A stretch of 64,000 nucleotides of DNA from Aureimonas flava (GTDB lineage Bacteria > Pseudomonadota > Alphaproteobacteria > Rhizobiales > Rhizobiaceae): NCBI RefSeq assembly GCF_003583935.1, contig NZ_QYRN01000005.1, positions 248,001 to 312,000 of the forward strand, in the 5' to 3' direction. The notes under the pieces were generated by a model. That model did not search any database and was not told where the DNA came from. It saw only the letters and a list, made by a program, of their open reading frames with translations. The first letter of the stretch is position 1; each line of letters opens with the position of its first letter. A program made the translations under genes and the position numbers. This document shows, piece after piece, positions 26,272-35,606 of the stretch.

Positions 26272-26675
26272 GAACTGACTCCTAACTCTTGGCCCGTGCG
26301 ACGCGCCGCCGATCCACTCGGCCTGACCAGAAGGACCCAGAACTACCAGATGTGGTAGGAGGCCGTTTTCGCCGCACGAAATATGGTGTCTAGCGTCAAC
26401 TTAACTCGCTGCGGGCTTCTGTGGCAAGGCACGCACAGTGTTGCACGAATCGCTTTTGCGGCTTTTCAACAGCTTGCTGTCCCGCGGATCGGGCTCGGAA
26501 GGGCCGGAAATCCGGGGTTTCGATTGACAATCGGCCGCCGCCGCGTGGTATAGCGGGGCTGCCGCCTCGCCCCGCGCGCGTGGCCCGTCGCCGCCTCTGC
26601 GGCGCGGCGGCGATCCCCGACGGACCGCTTCGAGCCGTCGCCCCGAACCGCCCTTCAACCCAAGAAGCCAGCCCC
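26272..26675. other. 404-bp divergent intergenic region, gcrA / argD
   Basis: No gene is supported here. Near gcrA it has a GACTC (GANTC) site at 26277-26281. The argD side carries a sigma-70-like promoter (26524-26554), leaving an argD leader of about 120 nt. No riboswitch or leader-peptide pattern stands out. Confidence 0.6.
26524..26554 (+). promoter_or_regulatory. sigma-70-like promoter for argD-argF-hslO
   Basis: TTGACA (26524-26529) and TATAGC (26549-26554) with a 19-bp spacer; reading the -10 as GGTATA gives 17 bp. The -35 is a perfect consensus. It is in the right place to drive argD. Confidence 0.6.
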
Positions 26676-27881
26676 ATGTCCGAGCACGACAATCCGCTTT
26701 TCGCCACCTTCGCCCGCGCGGACCTTCGCGTCGAGCGAGGAGAGGGCGTGTGGCTCGTCACCGAGGACGGTCGGCGCTTCCTGGACTTCACCGGCGGCAT
26801 CGCCGTCAACTCGCTCGGCCATGCCCATCCGCATCTCGTGGCGGCGCTGACCGACCAGGCGTCGCGCCTGTGGCATGTGTCCAACCTGTTCCAAATCCCG
26901 GGCCAGGAGCGCCTCGCCGCACGCCTTGTGGAGGCCTCCTTCGCCGACAAGGTGTTCTTCACCAATTCGGGCGCGGAGGCGCTGGAATGCGCGATCAAGA
27001 CCGCGCGCCGCTACCAGTACGTGTCGGGCCGGCCGGAGCGTTTCCGCATCCTCACCTTCGAGGGGGCCTTCCACGGCCGCACGCTCGCCACCATCGCGGC
27101 CGGCGGCCAGAAGAAGTACCTGGAAGGCTTCGGGCCCAAGGTCGAGGGGTTCGACCAGGTGCCGTTCGGCGACATCGCCGCCGCGCGCGCCATGGTCGGC
27201 CCGGAAACGGCGGCGATCCTGATCGAGCCGATCCAGGGCGAGGGCGGCGTGCGCGCCGCGCCGCCGGAGTTCCTGCGCGAGCTTCGGGCCCTGTGCGACG
27301 AGCACGGCCTGCTCCTGGTCTACGACGAGGTGCAGACCGGCATCGGACGCACCGGGCGCCTGTTCGCCTACGAGAACGCCGGGGTCGAGCCCGACATCCT
27401 GGCTTCCGCCAAGGGCATCGGCGGCGGCTTCCCGTTGGGCGCGTGCCTGGCGACGGCCGAGGCCGCCAAGGGCATGACGGCCGGCACCCACGGCACCACG
27501 TTCGGCGGCAATCCGCTCGGCATGGCGGTCGGCAACGCGGTGCTCGACGTCGTGCTCGCCGAGGGCTTCCTGGAGGACGTGCGCCGCACCGCGCTTCTGT
27601 TCAAGCAAAGCCTCGCCTCGCTGAAGGACCGCTACCCGGACGTGGTGGAGGACGTGCGCGGCGAGGGGCTTCTGATCGGAGTGCGCCCGCGCGTGCCCAA
27701 CGGGCAGTTCGTGGAGGCGCTGCGCGGGCACCTGCTCCTGGCGGCGCCCGCCGGCGACAACGTGGTGCGCTTCCTGCCGCCGCTCGTGGTGTCGGCCGAC
27801 GAGGTGCGCGAGGCGATGGAACGGATCGAGGCGGCGGTGGCGGACCTTTCGGCCGGCGCGAGCGAAAGCTCTGCCGCATGA
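26676..27881 (+). CDS. argD: acetylornithine aminotransferase
   Basis: 401 residues of class III PLP aminotransferase. Motifs are [17 protein letters not shown] (95-111), the EPIQGEGG loop (184-191), [15 protein letters not shown] (213-227) and the PLP-binding Lys246 in ASAKGIGGG. It makes N-acetylornithine for arginine synthesis, and may also serve succinyldiaminopimelate. The start at 26676 gives the normal N-terminus. argF follows with a 4-bp ATGA overlap and hslO after that, an order seen in many Hyphomicrobiales. Confidence 0.95.
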   Translation: MSEHDNPLFATFARADLRVERGEGVWLVTEDGRRFLDFTGGIAVNSLGHAHPHLVAALTDQASRLWHVSNLFQIPGQERLAARLVEASFADKVFFTNSGAEALECAIKTARRYQYVSGRPERFRILTFEGAFHGRTLATIAAGGQKKYLEGFGPKVEGFDQVPFGDIAAARAMVGPETAAILIEPIQGEGGVRAAPPEFLRELRALCDEHGLLLVYDEVQTGIGRTGRLFAYENAGVEPDILASAKGIGGGFPLGACLATAEAAKGMTAGTHGTTFGGNPLGMAVGNAVLDVVLAEGFLEDVRRTALLFKQSLASLKDRYPDVVEDVRGEGLLIGVRPRVPNGQFVEALRGHLLLAAPAGDNVVRFLPPLVVSADEVREAMERIEAAVADLSAGASESSAA

Positions 27882-28813
27882 GCGCCGCGACCTCGACCCC
27901 CCGCCACTTCCTCGACCTGTCGGCCGTCGCGCCCCAGGACCTGCGCGCCATCCTCGACGACGCCGGCGAGCGCAAGGCGCTCGGCCGCGCCGCCCCGCGC
28001 CCGCTGGAAGGGCGCATGCTGGCGATGATCTTCGAGAAGCCCTCGACGCGCACGCGCGTCTCGTTCGATGTGGCCATGCGCCAGCTCGGCGGCGAGACGC
28101 TGTTCCTTTCGGGGTCCGAGATGCAGCTCGGGCGCGCTGAGACCATCGCCGACACCGCGCGCGTCCTGTCGCGCTACGTCGACGCGATCATGATCCGCAC
28201 CACCGAGCATTCGCGCCTCCTGGAGATGGCGGACGCCGCCACCGTGCCGGTGATCAACGCGCTGACCGACGACACCCACCCCTGCCAGATCATGGCCGAT
28301 CTCCTCACCTTCGAGGAGCATCGCGGCTCCGTGAAGGGCAAGACCTTCGCCTGGACGGGCGACGGGAACAACGTGCTCAACTCGCTGATCGAGGCGGCCG
28401 GTGCCTTCGACTTCTCGCTGCGTGTGGCGACGCCGCAAGGCTCCGACCCCGATCCGCGCTACGTCGAGCGCGCGCGGGCGGCCGGCGCGCGCCTTCATCT
28501 GACGCGCGAGGCGGAAGACGCGGTGGCGGGCGCCGACTGCGTCGTGACCGACACCTGGGTTTCCATGGGCCGCGAGGCGGAGGCGCGGGGGCACAACGTC
28601 TTCCTGCCGTACCAGGTCAACGCCGCGCTGATGCGCCACGCCCGCCCCGACGCGCTGTTCATGCACTGCCTGCCGGCCCATCGCGGCGAGGAGGTGACGG
28701 ACGAGGTGATCGACGGGCCGCAGTCGGTGGTGTTCGACGAGGCCGAGAACCGGCTCCACGCGCAGAAATCGATCCTCGCCTGGGCTTTCGGTGCCGTTGC
28801 CGCCCATGGTTGA
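27878..28813 (+). CDS. argF: ornithine carbamoyltransferase
   Basis: 311 residues. The carbamoyl-phosphate site is STRTR (56-60); ornithine-binding motifs [17 protein letters not shown] and [11 protein letters not shown] are intact. It converts ornithine and carbamoyl phosphate to citrulline, after ArgD in the pathway. The start overlaps the argD stop by 4 bp, and its stop lies inside the start of hslO (8-bp overlap), so the three genes are translationally coupled. Confidence 0.96.
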   Translation: MSAATSTPRHFLDLSAVAPQDLRAILDDAGERKALGRAAPRPLEGRMLAMIFEKPSTRTRVSFDVAMRQLGGETLFLSGSEMQLGRAETIADTARVLSRYVDAIMIRTTEHSRLLEMADAATVPVINALTDDTHPCQIMADLLTFEEHRGSVKGKTFAWTGDGNNVLNSLIEAAGAFDFSLRVATPQGSDPDPRYVERARAAGARLHLTREAEDAVAGADCVVTDTWVSMGREAEARGHNVFLPYQVNAALMRHARPDALFMHCLPAHRGEEVTDEVIDGPQSVVFDEAENRLHAQKSILAWAFGAVAAHG

Positions 28814-29804
28814 GCACGGGACGGAACTCGGCGAGTTCGGCTTCGCCGGCGACGACGCGGTGGTGCCCTTCGCCGTCGAGGCGCTGGACGCGCGCGGGCG
28901 CGCGGTGCAGCTCGGCGACATGGTGGACACCATCCTGGCGCGCCACGACTATCCCGAGCCCGTGGCGCGGCTGCTGGCCGAGATGATCGTCCTCACCGTG
29001 CTCCTCGGCACGTCCTTGAAGTTCGACGGCAAGTTCATCGCCCAGACCCAGACCGACGGTCCCGTCGACCTCCTGGTGGTGGACTTCGCCATGCCGTCCA
29101 GCGTGCGAGCCTATGCGCGCTTCGATGCCGACCGGCTGGCCGAGGCGGCGGCGGCGCGACGCACCGATCCGGCGGAGCTTCTGGGCCACGGCATCCTGGC
29201 CCTGACGATCGACCAGGGCGCGCACATGCAGCGCTACCAGGGCATCGTGGAGCTGTCCGGCGACACGCTGGAGGCGGTCGCCGAAACCTATTTCCGCCAG
29301 TCCGAGCAGATCCCGACCACCGTGCGGCTCGCCGTCGCGCGCATGTCGCGCCGGCGCGACGGCGGGGGCTTCGCCGAGAGCTGGCGGGCCGGCGGGCTGA
29401 TCGCGCAGTTCCTGCCCGAGGCGCCCGAGCGCATGCGCCTGGCCGACCTGCCGGGCGGCGACGCGCCGGAAGGGGCGGTGTCCGAGATCTTCACCGAGGA
29501 CGACGCATGGACCGAGGTCCAGGCGCTGGTCGGCACGGTGGAGCCCTCCGAACTCGCCGATCCCGACGTCGGCGTCGAACGGCTGCTGTTCCGCCTGTTC
29601 CACGAGCGCGGCGTGCGCGTCTTCCCCGCCACCCCGGTGCGCGACGACTGTTCCTGCAACCGCGAGAAGATCCGCGGGGTGCTCGACGGCTTCTCGGCCG
29701 AGGATCTCGAGCACAGCACTGAAGATGGCCGCATCCACGTGACGTGCGAGTTCTGCGGCGAAGGCTACGACTTCTCGCCGGACGAGTTCAGCCCGAAGTC
29801 CTGA
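28806..29804 (+). CDS. hslO: redox-regulated chaperone Hsp33
   Basis: 332 residues. The C-terminal redox switch has the four zinc cysteines: Cys282 and Cys284 (CSC) and Cys314 and Cys317 (CEFC). Oxidation releases zinc and turns Hsp33 into a holdase for unfolded proteins. The N-terminal core has [17 protein letters not shown] and [14 protein letters not shown] 28806 overlaps the end of argF; no other nearby start fits the family. Its place after argF is conserved in this order of bacteria, though the link to arginine synthesis is not understood. Confidence 0.95.
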   Translation: MVEHGTELGEFGFAGDDAVVPFAVEALDARGRAVQLGDMVDTILARHDYPEPVARLLAEMIVLTVLLGTSLKFDGKFIAQTQTDGPVDLLVVDFAMPSSVRAYARFDADRLAEAAAARRTDPAELLGHGILALTIDQGAHMQRYQGIVELSGDTLEAVAETYFRQSEQIPTTVRLAVARMSRRRDGGGFAESWRAGGLIAQFLPEAPERMRLADLPGGDAPEGAVSEIFTEDDAWTEVQALVGTVEPSELADPDVGVERLLFRLFHERGVRVFPATPVRDDCSCNREKIRGVLDGFSAEDLEHSTEDGRIHVTCEFCGEGYDFSPDEFSPKS

Positions 29805-29819
29805 TCCCGGCGCGCCGGC

Positions 29820-29975
29820 TCATAGCCCGCCGTAGCGCTGGACGAGGTCCCACGCGCCCTTCGCGAGCGCGATCGTCGCGAACCCGCCGCCCGCCACCAC
29901 CGCCGTCAGCAGCAGCAAGGTGGTGCGCCGGTCACGTGGGCTCTCCGGCTGCTTGTCGTCTTTCCTGGTCGTCAT
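29820..29975 (-). CDS. small single-pass membrane protein, hypothetical
   Basis: 51 residues: a charged N-terminal stretch (MTTRKDDKQPESPRDRR) followed by a membrane helix LLLLTAVVAGGGFATIALA and a short tail. The frame runs further upstream without a plausible start. I do not recognise a family. It is convergent with hslO and divergent from the GntR gene. Coding is plausible from the compact hydrophobic helix after a basic segment, but it is short. Confidence 0.5.
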   Translation of the reverse strand: MTTRKDDKQPESPRDRRTTLLLLTAVVAGGGFATIALAKGAWDLVQRYGGL

Positions 29976-30110
29976 TCCGCCAATACGGCGTGCCCCGCGT
30001 CCGGGTTCCCCGATGTCTTTCCGGGCTTGTGCCGCGCGGCGCACCGGCGGCGCGCGGTCGTTCCAGCGACGGCGGTCTCCGCAGCGTCGCCCTTGGCACC
30101 GTCGTCGCAC

Positions 30111-30128
30111 TGGCATACTAGTATGCCA
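30111..30128. promoter_or_regulatory. 18-bp perfect palindrome, probable GntR operator
   Basis: TGGCATACTAGTATGCCA reads identically on both strands. It ends 27 bp before the start of the GntR-family gene. The size and symmetry suit a dimeric FCD-type GntR regulator, so it is probably the autoregulatory site. Confidence 0.7.
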
Positions 30129-30155
30129 CGATGTCTCGCTGTTCTCGCCTCATCC

Positions 30156-30872
30156 ATGACGGCCGATAGGTTTCTCGACCCGCCGAACCGGGAGCCAGCC
30201 GTCGCCGCGCAGCCGCGTCGCCTCACCTCGGCCACCCAAGTCTTCGAGGCGCTGCGCGCGGACATCGTGTCGGCCCGCCTCGCACCGGGCACGCCGCTGG
30301 CGGACCGTGGGCTGGTGGATCGTTTCGGCGTCAGCCGCACGCCGGTGCGCGAGGCGCTGATCCGGCTCGCCGAGATCGGACTGGTGGACGTGCGGCCGCA
30401 GTTCGGCACCTTCGTCTCGCGCGTGCCGGTGCGGGCCATCCCGGAAGCGGTGCTGATCCGCAAGGCGCTGGAAGGCGTCACGGTGGACAAGGCGGCGGAG
30501 CGCGTCGCCACCGGTCGCCTCGACGCCTTGGAGCGCGCGATCCGCAGGCAGAAGGCGAGCGCCGCGGTGGGCGACAACGACGGGTTCCACGAGGCCGACG
30601 AGGCCTTCCACGCCGCGATCGCCGATCTCGCCGGCCATCCGGGCATCTGGACGCTGCTCCTGCAGGCCAAGGTGCAGCTCGACCGCGCGCGGCGCCTGAC
30701 GCTGCCGATCCTCGGACGCGCCGAGCAGGTCGTCGTCGAGCACGAGGCGATCCTGCGCGCCATCGCGGCAGGGGATCGCATCGGCGCCCGCACGGCGATG
30801 GAGGGGCATCTCGGCGCCGTGATCCCGGATCTCGCCGAGATCCGCGCGCGCCATCCCGACTATTTCATCTGA
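30156..30872 (+). CDS. GntR-family transcriptional regulator, FCD domain
   Basis: 238 residues. The N-terminal winged helix (about 25-90) contains LVDRFGVSRTPVREALIRLAEIGLV and QFGTFVSRV. The C-terminal FCD helical domain has the metal/ligand residues in FHEADEAFHAAIADLAGH and EHEAILRAI...MEGHL. FCD regulators of this type commonly sense sugar acids. It lies 34 bp before uxuA on the same strand and has a perfect palindrome in its promoter, so it most likely regulates this hexuronate locus. ATG 30156 is preferred; an in-frame ATG at 30123 would start inside the palindrome. Confidence 0.88.
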   Translation: MTADRFLDPPNREPAVAAQPRRLTSATQVFEALRADIVSARLAPGTPLADRGLVDRFGVSRTPVREALIRLAEIGLVDVRPQFGTFVSRVPVRAIPEAVLIRKALEGVTVDKAAERVATGRLDALERAIRRQKASAAVGDNDGFHEADEAFHAAIADLAGHPGIWTLLLQAKVQLDRARRLTLPILGRAEQVVVEHEAILRAIAAGDRIGARTAMEGHLGAVIPDLAEIRARHPDYFI

Positions 30873-30906
30873 CGACGGCCTGCAGGGACCGGGAAGGGGA
30901 GTATCG

Positions 30907-32106
30907 ATGCGCCAGGGCTGGAGATGGTTCGGACCGGACGCCAACGTGACGCTGGACGAGGTCCGGCAGGTGGGGGCGACCGACGTCGTCTCGGCGCTGC
31001 ACGAGGTTCCGATCGGCGAGGTCTGGACGCGGGCGGCCGTGGAGGCGCGCCGCGACCTGATCGAGACGACGCCGCCCGGCCGCGCGCCGCTGCGCTGGTC
31101 GGTCGTGGAAAGCATCCCCATTCCCGATGCGGTGAAGCGGACGGGGGGTGCCGCGCGGGCGGAGATCGACGGCTGGATCGCCAGCCTGGAAAGCGTCGCC
31201 CGGGCCGGCATCGGGATCGTCTGCTACAACTTCATGCCGGTGGTCGACTGGTGCCGCACCGAGCTCGACCACGTGACCGACACGGGCGCGACGGCGATGC
31301 GCTTCGACTTCGAGACCTTCGCGGCCTTCGAGCTGCACATCCTCCGGCGGCCCGGCGCAGAGCGCGACTACGCGCCCGAGGAGCAGGCGCGCGCCCGCGC
31401 CCGGTTCGAGGCGATGGGCGAGGGCGAGATCGCCGCCCTCACGCGCAACATCGCCAGCGCGCTGCCGGGCTCCACCACCGAGCCGATGACCATTCCCGGT
31501 TTCCGCGACAAGCTGGCCGAGTATCGCGACGTCGACGCGGCGCGTCTTCGCCGCCATCTCGTGGAGTTCCTGGAGGCTGTGACGCCGGCCGCCGAGGCGT
31601 TCGGGGTCAAGCTGACGCTGCACCCGGACGATCCCCCGCGCCCGCTCTTCGGCCTGCCGCGCGTCGCCTCCACCGAGAAGGACTACGCCGCGCTGTTCGA
31701 CGCGGTGCCCTCGTCCGCCAACGGCATGTGCTACTGCACCGGCAGCCTCGGCGTGCGGGCCGACAACGACCTGCCCCGGATCGCCCGCCGCTTCGCCTCG
31801 CGCATCCACTTCGCGCATCTGCGCGCCACCCGGCGCGAGGCCGACCCGCGCTCGTTCCACGAGTCAGCGCATCTCGAGGGGGACGTCGACATGGTCGCCG
31901 TGCTGCGCGAGCTGGTGGCCGAGGACGGCAAGCGCGGCAGGAGCGAGACGATCGTCTTCCGCTCCGACCACGGCCATCGCATGCTGGACGACCTCCACAA
32001 GGCGGTGACGCCCGGCTATCCCGCCACCGGCCGCATGCGCGGGCTGGCCGAGCTTCGCGGCATCCTCCACGCGCTCGGCCACCCGCCGGAGCGACCGGCC
32101 GCGTGA
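30907..32106 (+). CDS. uxuA: mannonate dehydratase
   Basis: 399 residues. UxuA dehydrates D-mannonate to 2-keto-3-deoxygluconate in glucuronate breakdown. The start MRQGWRWFGPDANVTLDEVRQVGATDVVSALHE is typical; later LTLHPDDPPRPLFGLPRVAST, NGMCYCTGSLG and FRSDHGHRML carry the metal-binding His/Cys residues. It follows the GntR regulator by 34 bp. Mannonate oxidoreductase (UxuB) is not present beside it. Confidence 0.95.
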   Translation: MRQGWRWFGPDANVTLDEVRQVGATDVVSALHEVPIGEVWTRAAVEARRDLIETTPPGRAPLRWSVVESIPIPDAVKRTGGAARAEIDGWIASLESVARAGIGIVCYNFMPVVDWCRTELDHVTDTGATAMRFDFETFAAFELHILRRPGAERDYAPEEQARARARFEAMGEGEIAALTRNIASALPGSTTEPMTIPGFRDKLAEYRDVDAARLRRHLVEFLEAVTPAAEAFGVKLTLHPDDPPRPLFGLPRVASTEKDYAALFDAVPSSANGMCYCTGSLGVRADNDLPRIARRFASRIHFAHLRATRREADPRSFHESAHLEGDVDMVAVLRELVAEDGKRGRSETIVFRSDHGHRMLDDLHKAVTPGYPATGRMRGLAELRGILHALGHPPERPAA

Positions 32107-32195
32107 GGGCGCGGCGGGCGACCCTTTCCAGGGTCCGGTTCGGCCACTAGACAGTGGGCGGGATCGCCGCGGAGGCGGCTGCGGGAGATGCGGAC

Positions 32196-33605
32196 ATGAC
32201 GGAGCTGGCCGAGCGGCTTTCGGACATCCTCGGGCCCAAGGGTTGGATCCCGGCGGCGGATGCAAGGCCGTGGACCCGCGACTGGCTGGACCGCTACGGC
32301 GCGCCGCCGCTCGGCGTCGCCCGGCCCGCCGCCACGGCCGAGGTCTCGGCCGTGCTTGCGGCGGCCCATGCGGCCGGCGTTCCGGTGGTGCCCCAGGGCG
32401 GAAATACGGGCCTGTGCGGCGGCGCGGTGCTGGGCGCGCCGGGCGGCGTGATCCTGTCGCTCGCCCGGATGGCGGCGCGCGGCGAGCCCGACGCGGCCAG
32501 CGGCTCGATCGAGGTCGAGGCCGGGCTGGTGCTCCAGGCGTTGCACGAGGCGCTGGACGGGTCCGGCCTGATGTTCCCGATGCACCTGGGCGCCGAGGGC
32601 AGCGCGCAAATCGGCGGCCTGATCGGCACCAATGCCGGCGGCAGCCACGCCTTCCGTTTCGGCATGATGCAGGATCTCGTGCTGGGGCTGGAGGTTGTGC
32701 TGGCCGACGGCACGGTCTGGAACGGCCTGCGGGCCGTGCAGAAGGACAATGCCGGCTACCAGCTCCGCCGGCTGTTCTGCGGCTCGGAAGGCACGCTCGG
32801 CGTCGTCACCCGCGCCGTTCTGAAGCTCCATCCCGCGCCCCGCCAACGCGCGACGGCGCTCCTGGTCCTGCCCGATGCGGCCGCCACGGTGGCCTTCGGC
32901 ACGCGGCTGCGGGCGGAGGCGGGGGACGTGCTCACCGGACTGGAATTCTTCAGCGAGATCGGGCTCGAACTCGCGCTGCGCCACATCCCGGCGCTCTCCT
33001 ATCCGCTGGGGACGCGGGGCGGCTGCTACCTCCTGGTGGAGGTCGCCAGCGCCTCCGACTGCATGCCGCTGGAGGACATCCTCTCCGCCACGCTCGAATG
33101 GGGCATGGGGGAGGGGCTCGTGCTGGACGGGACGATCGCCGCCTCGCAGGCCCAGCGCGCGGCCTTCTGGCGGCTGCGCGAGGAGCAGCCGGAGGGCCAG
33201 CGGCTGGAAGGGGCGCAGCTCAAGCACGACGTCGCCGTGCCGCCCGGCCGGATCGCCGAGTTCCTGCGGGCGGCCGGTGCGCTGTGCGAGCGCCTCCTGC
33301 CGGGCGTGCGCGTCAACCCGTTCGGCCATCTGGCGGACGGCAACGTCCACTACAACCTATCGCCCCCGGAAGGGGCGGCGGACTTCGACGGCAGGGCCGG
33401 CGAGATCGGGCTCGCCGTCGCGCGGCTGGCGACCGGGATGGGCGGCAGCTTCGCGGCCGAGCACGGCCTCGGGCAGGCCAAGGCTGGGCTCGCCGACACG
33501 CTGCGCTCGCCCGAGGAGCGGCGGCTGATGCGGGCGCTGCGCCGGGCGCTCGATCCCGGCGAGACGCTCAACCCCTGGGCGTTGGCGCCGGCGGACGGGG
33601 GGTAG
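32196..33605 (+). CDS. FAD-linked 2-hydroxyacid dehydrogenase (GlcD/D2HGDH family)
   Basis: 469 residues of the FAD-binding type 4/C-terminal oxidase family. FAD motif PQGGNTGLCGGAV, NAGGSHAFRFGM, CGSEGTLGVVT, and the C-terminal FGHLADGNVHYN and EHGLGQAK metal- and substrate-site segments are seen. Members oxidise D-lactate, glycolate or D-2-hydroxyglutarate and related acids. It starts 89 bp after uxuA on the same strand, so it may oxidise a product or entrant of the same sugar-acid route; the substrate is unknown. ATG 32196 follows GGGAGA. Confidence 0.88.
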   Translation: MTELAERLSDILGPKGWIPAADARPWTRDWLDRYGAPPLGVARPAATAEVSAVLAAAHAAGVPVVPQGGNTGLCGGAVLGAPGGVILSLARMAARGEPDAASGSIEVEAGLVLQALHEALDGSGLMFPMHLGAEGSAQIGGLIGTNAGGSHAFRFGMMQDLVLGLEVVLADGTVWNGLRAVQKDNAGYQLRRLFCGSEGTLGVVTRAVLKLHPAPRQRATALLVLPDAAATVAFGTRLRAEAGDVLTGLEFFSEIGLELALRHIPALSYPLGTRGGCYLLVEVASASDCMPLEDILSATLEWGMGEGLVLDGTIAASQAQRAAFWRLREEQPEGQRLEGAQLKHDVAVPPGRIAEFLRAAGALCERLLPGVRVNPFGHLADGNVHYNLSPPEGAADFDGRAGEIGLAVARLATGMGGSFAAEHGLGQAKAGLADTLRSPEERRLMRALRRALDPGETLNPWALAPADGG

Positions 33606-33632
33606 AGCCGATCCGCCCCTCGCCGGCCACCC

Positions 33633-34889
33633 TCAGTCGAGCGCCGCGGCGACTGCGTCGAAGAACACCAGCGGATCCACGGGCTCCTTGCCCACGGGTT
33701 TGGGCTGCGCGCCGAAGGTGACGATCACGACGTCGCGCTTGGGATTGATGTAGATGTTCTGCCCCTGGATGCCGATCGCGGCGAAGGCGCCGTCGGCGAT
33801 CGACGGCTCGGTCCAGCCCGTCCACCACATGTAGCCGTAGTCGAGCTTGGAGCCGTCCTCGAGCGCGGTCGGGCCGGCGGCTTCCCGCACCCAGCCGTCC
33901 GGCAGGATCGAAGCGCCGTCGATCGTCCCGTTCTCCAGGAAGAACTGGCCGAAACGGGCGTAGTCGCGTAGCGTCGCCGAGATGCCGGAGCCGCCGATCT
34001 CGTGCCCGTCCGGCGAATCCAGCCACCAGTTGGCGTCCGCCTCCATGCCGTAGGGCACCCAGATCTTCTCCGACAGGTACTCGGCCAGCGGCTTGCCGAC
34101 CGCGCCGCGCACGACCTCGCCGAGCACCTGCGTCTCGCCGGTGGAGTAGTTGTTGGCGGTGCCGGGCTCGGCCGCGCGCGGCAGGCTCGCCATCAGCTTC
34201 ATCGCGGAGCCCGGCTCCTGCGAGACCTGCGCCTTCAGGAGCGCGCGCCGGTCGGAGGCCGGGTCGGTATAGGTCTCGTTCCAGCGAACGCCCGAGGTCA
34301 TCGTCAGCACGTCGCGCAGGGTGACGCCCTCGTAGGCGCTGCCCTTCAGGGCGGGCACGTGGTCGGTGACCGGCGCGTCGAGACCGGAGAGCTTGCCCTC
34401 CTTGATGGCGATGGCGGCGAGCGTCGAGGTGATGGACTTCGCCACCGACATCGACATCCAGCGCGTGTCCGGCGTGTTGCCGCGCTGGTATGTCTCGAAC
34501 GCGACCTTGCCGTCCTTCAGCACGATCATGGCGGTGAAGCTGTCCAGCGCCATCACGTCGAAGAGGTCGTAGGTCTTGTCTCCCTCGGTGAAGACGACCT
34601 CGCCGAGCGGCGTCTCGGCTGCGGGGAGCGCGCGCACGGTGCCGCCGGCCGCGATCGTGCGCGTCGGGAACAGGCGGTCGATGTTGCGGAAGGTCGACAC
34701 CGCCTGGTCGGGCAGGAGCTTGCCTTCGTAGACCTGCGTGACCGTCCCGATCGGCTCCTGCGCATGCGGATAGTCCGCCGCCCGGCTCGGCGCCGCAACC
34801 AGCACCAGGCCTGCCAGGGCGCAGGCGATTCCCGTTCCGCTGCGCGCCCGCGCGCCCGCCGTCCCCACGATCCGCTTCCGCATCGCCAT
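33633..34889 (-). CDS. secreted serine hydrolase (beta-lactamase/class C PBP family)
   Basis: 418 residues with a signal peptide (about 1-38, SGTGIACALAGLVLVAAPSRAAD) and the family catalytic motif Ser148-x-x-Lys151 (SVAK) followed by a NNYSTGE segment holding the second-motif Tyr. Later RDYARFGQFFLENG is typical. Such proteins are esterases, D-aminopeptidases or carboxypeptidases, and beta-lactamase activity is not implied. The first ATG (34889) has GGAGG four bases upstream; ATG 34883 is an alternative. Confidence 0.88.
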   Translation of the reverse strand: MAMRKRIVGTAGARARSGTGIACALAGLVLVAAPSRAADYPHAQEPIGTVTQVYEGKLLPDQAVSTFRNIDRLFPTRTIAAGGTVRALPAAETPLGEVVFTEGDKTYDLFDVMALDSFTAMIVLKDGKVAFETYQRGNTPDTRWMSMSVAKSITSTLAAIAIKEGKLSGLDAPVTDHVPALKGSAYEGVTLRDVLTMTSGVRWNETYTDPASDRRALLKAQVSQEPGSAMKLMASLPRAAEPGTANNYSTGETQVLGEVVRGAVGKPLAEYLSEKIWVPYGMEADANWWLDSPDGHEIGGSGISATLRDYARFGQFFLENGTIDGASILPDGWVREAAGPTALEDGSKLDYGYMWWTGWTEPSIADGAFAAIGIQGQNIYINPKRDVVIVTFGAQPKPVGKEPVDPLVFFDAVAAALD

Positions 34890-34962
34890 CTCCCCTCCGA
34901 ATCAACGTGGGCAGTGTTTCCCGGCTAAGGAGCGGAAGGCAAGGCAGGACGGGAACGCGCGT

Positions 34963-35493
34963 CTACTGCGACAGCGTCAGCCGTCCGCCTTCCGCCTGGA
35001 AGCGCGCGAGGCGCTTCAGGAAGCTCATGCCGAGGAGCGTCGTGCCGGGGCCTTGCCCCTGCAGCACCATGACGTCGACGTCGAACAGCTCCACCGGGCC
35101 GATCGACAGGCGCCGCACGCTGGCGAGCGCGGCCCGCACGCTCCCCTGCGCCGTCTGCGCCCGGTACACGAAGTCGGATGGCCCGACGCGCAGCCCGAGG
35201 CGCCGTGCCGCGTCCTCGCCGAGCGCCACGTAGGTCGCGCCCGTGTCGATCATCACGTCCTCGTTTCGCCCGTCGAACCGGGCGAGGGTGCGGAAGTGGC
35301 CGTCGGCGCCCGCTTCGAGGCGGACGGTGCGGCCGGTGGCCGGCGGCAGGGCAGCCTCCACGACGGGTCGGGGCGAATCCAGTCGCTCCACCTCGCCCTC
35401 CGAGACGAGGTTGGCCCGGTAGCGCTCGAAGGCGGAAGGGAAGACGAGCGCGATCGCCGTGGCGCCGACGAGAAGGGGAAGGAGCTTGGACAT
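34963..35493 (-). CDS. membrane-anchored retropepsin-like aspartic protease (clan AA, TIGR02281 type)
   Basis: 176 residues. One N-terminal membrane helix (about 4-22), a linker, and a protease domain with the catalytic motif DTGA (83-86) preceded by hydrophobic residues and followed by LGMSFLKRL near the C-terminus, the second signature of the family. It is one half of the aspartic protease fold and would need to dimerise. Homologues occur widely in alphaproteobacteria, usually of unknown substrate. Start ATG at 35493 has GGAAGGAG upstream in the coding direction of the leader; the open frame upstream of it belongs to unrelated sequence. Confidence 0.85.
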   Translation of the reverse strand: MSKLLPLLVGATAIALVFPSAFERYRANLVSEGEVERLDSPRPVVEAALPPATGRTVRLEAGADGHFRTLARFDGRNEDVMIDTGATYVALGEDAARRLGLRVGPSDFVYRAQTAQGSVRAALASVRRLSIGPVELFDVDVMVLQGQGPGTTLLGMSFLKRLARFQAEGGRLTLSQ

Positions 35494-35606
35494 CGGCCGG
35501 CATCCGGGACTGGCGCGCCGAAAGCGCCGCGCCGGTCCAGCCTGAACCAGCCGGGTTGCCAAAGCGTTGAGGCGCGCGAACCTCGCGCGGGGCAGGGGGC
35601 CGGCGG

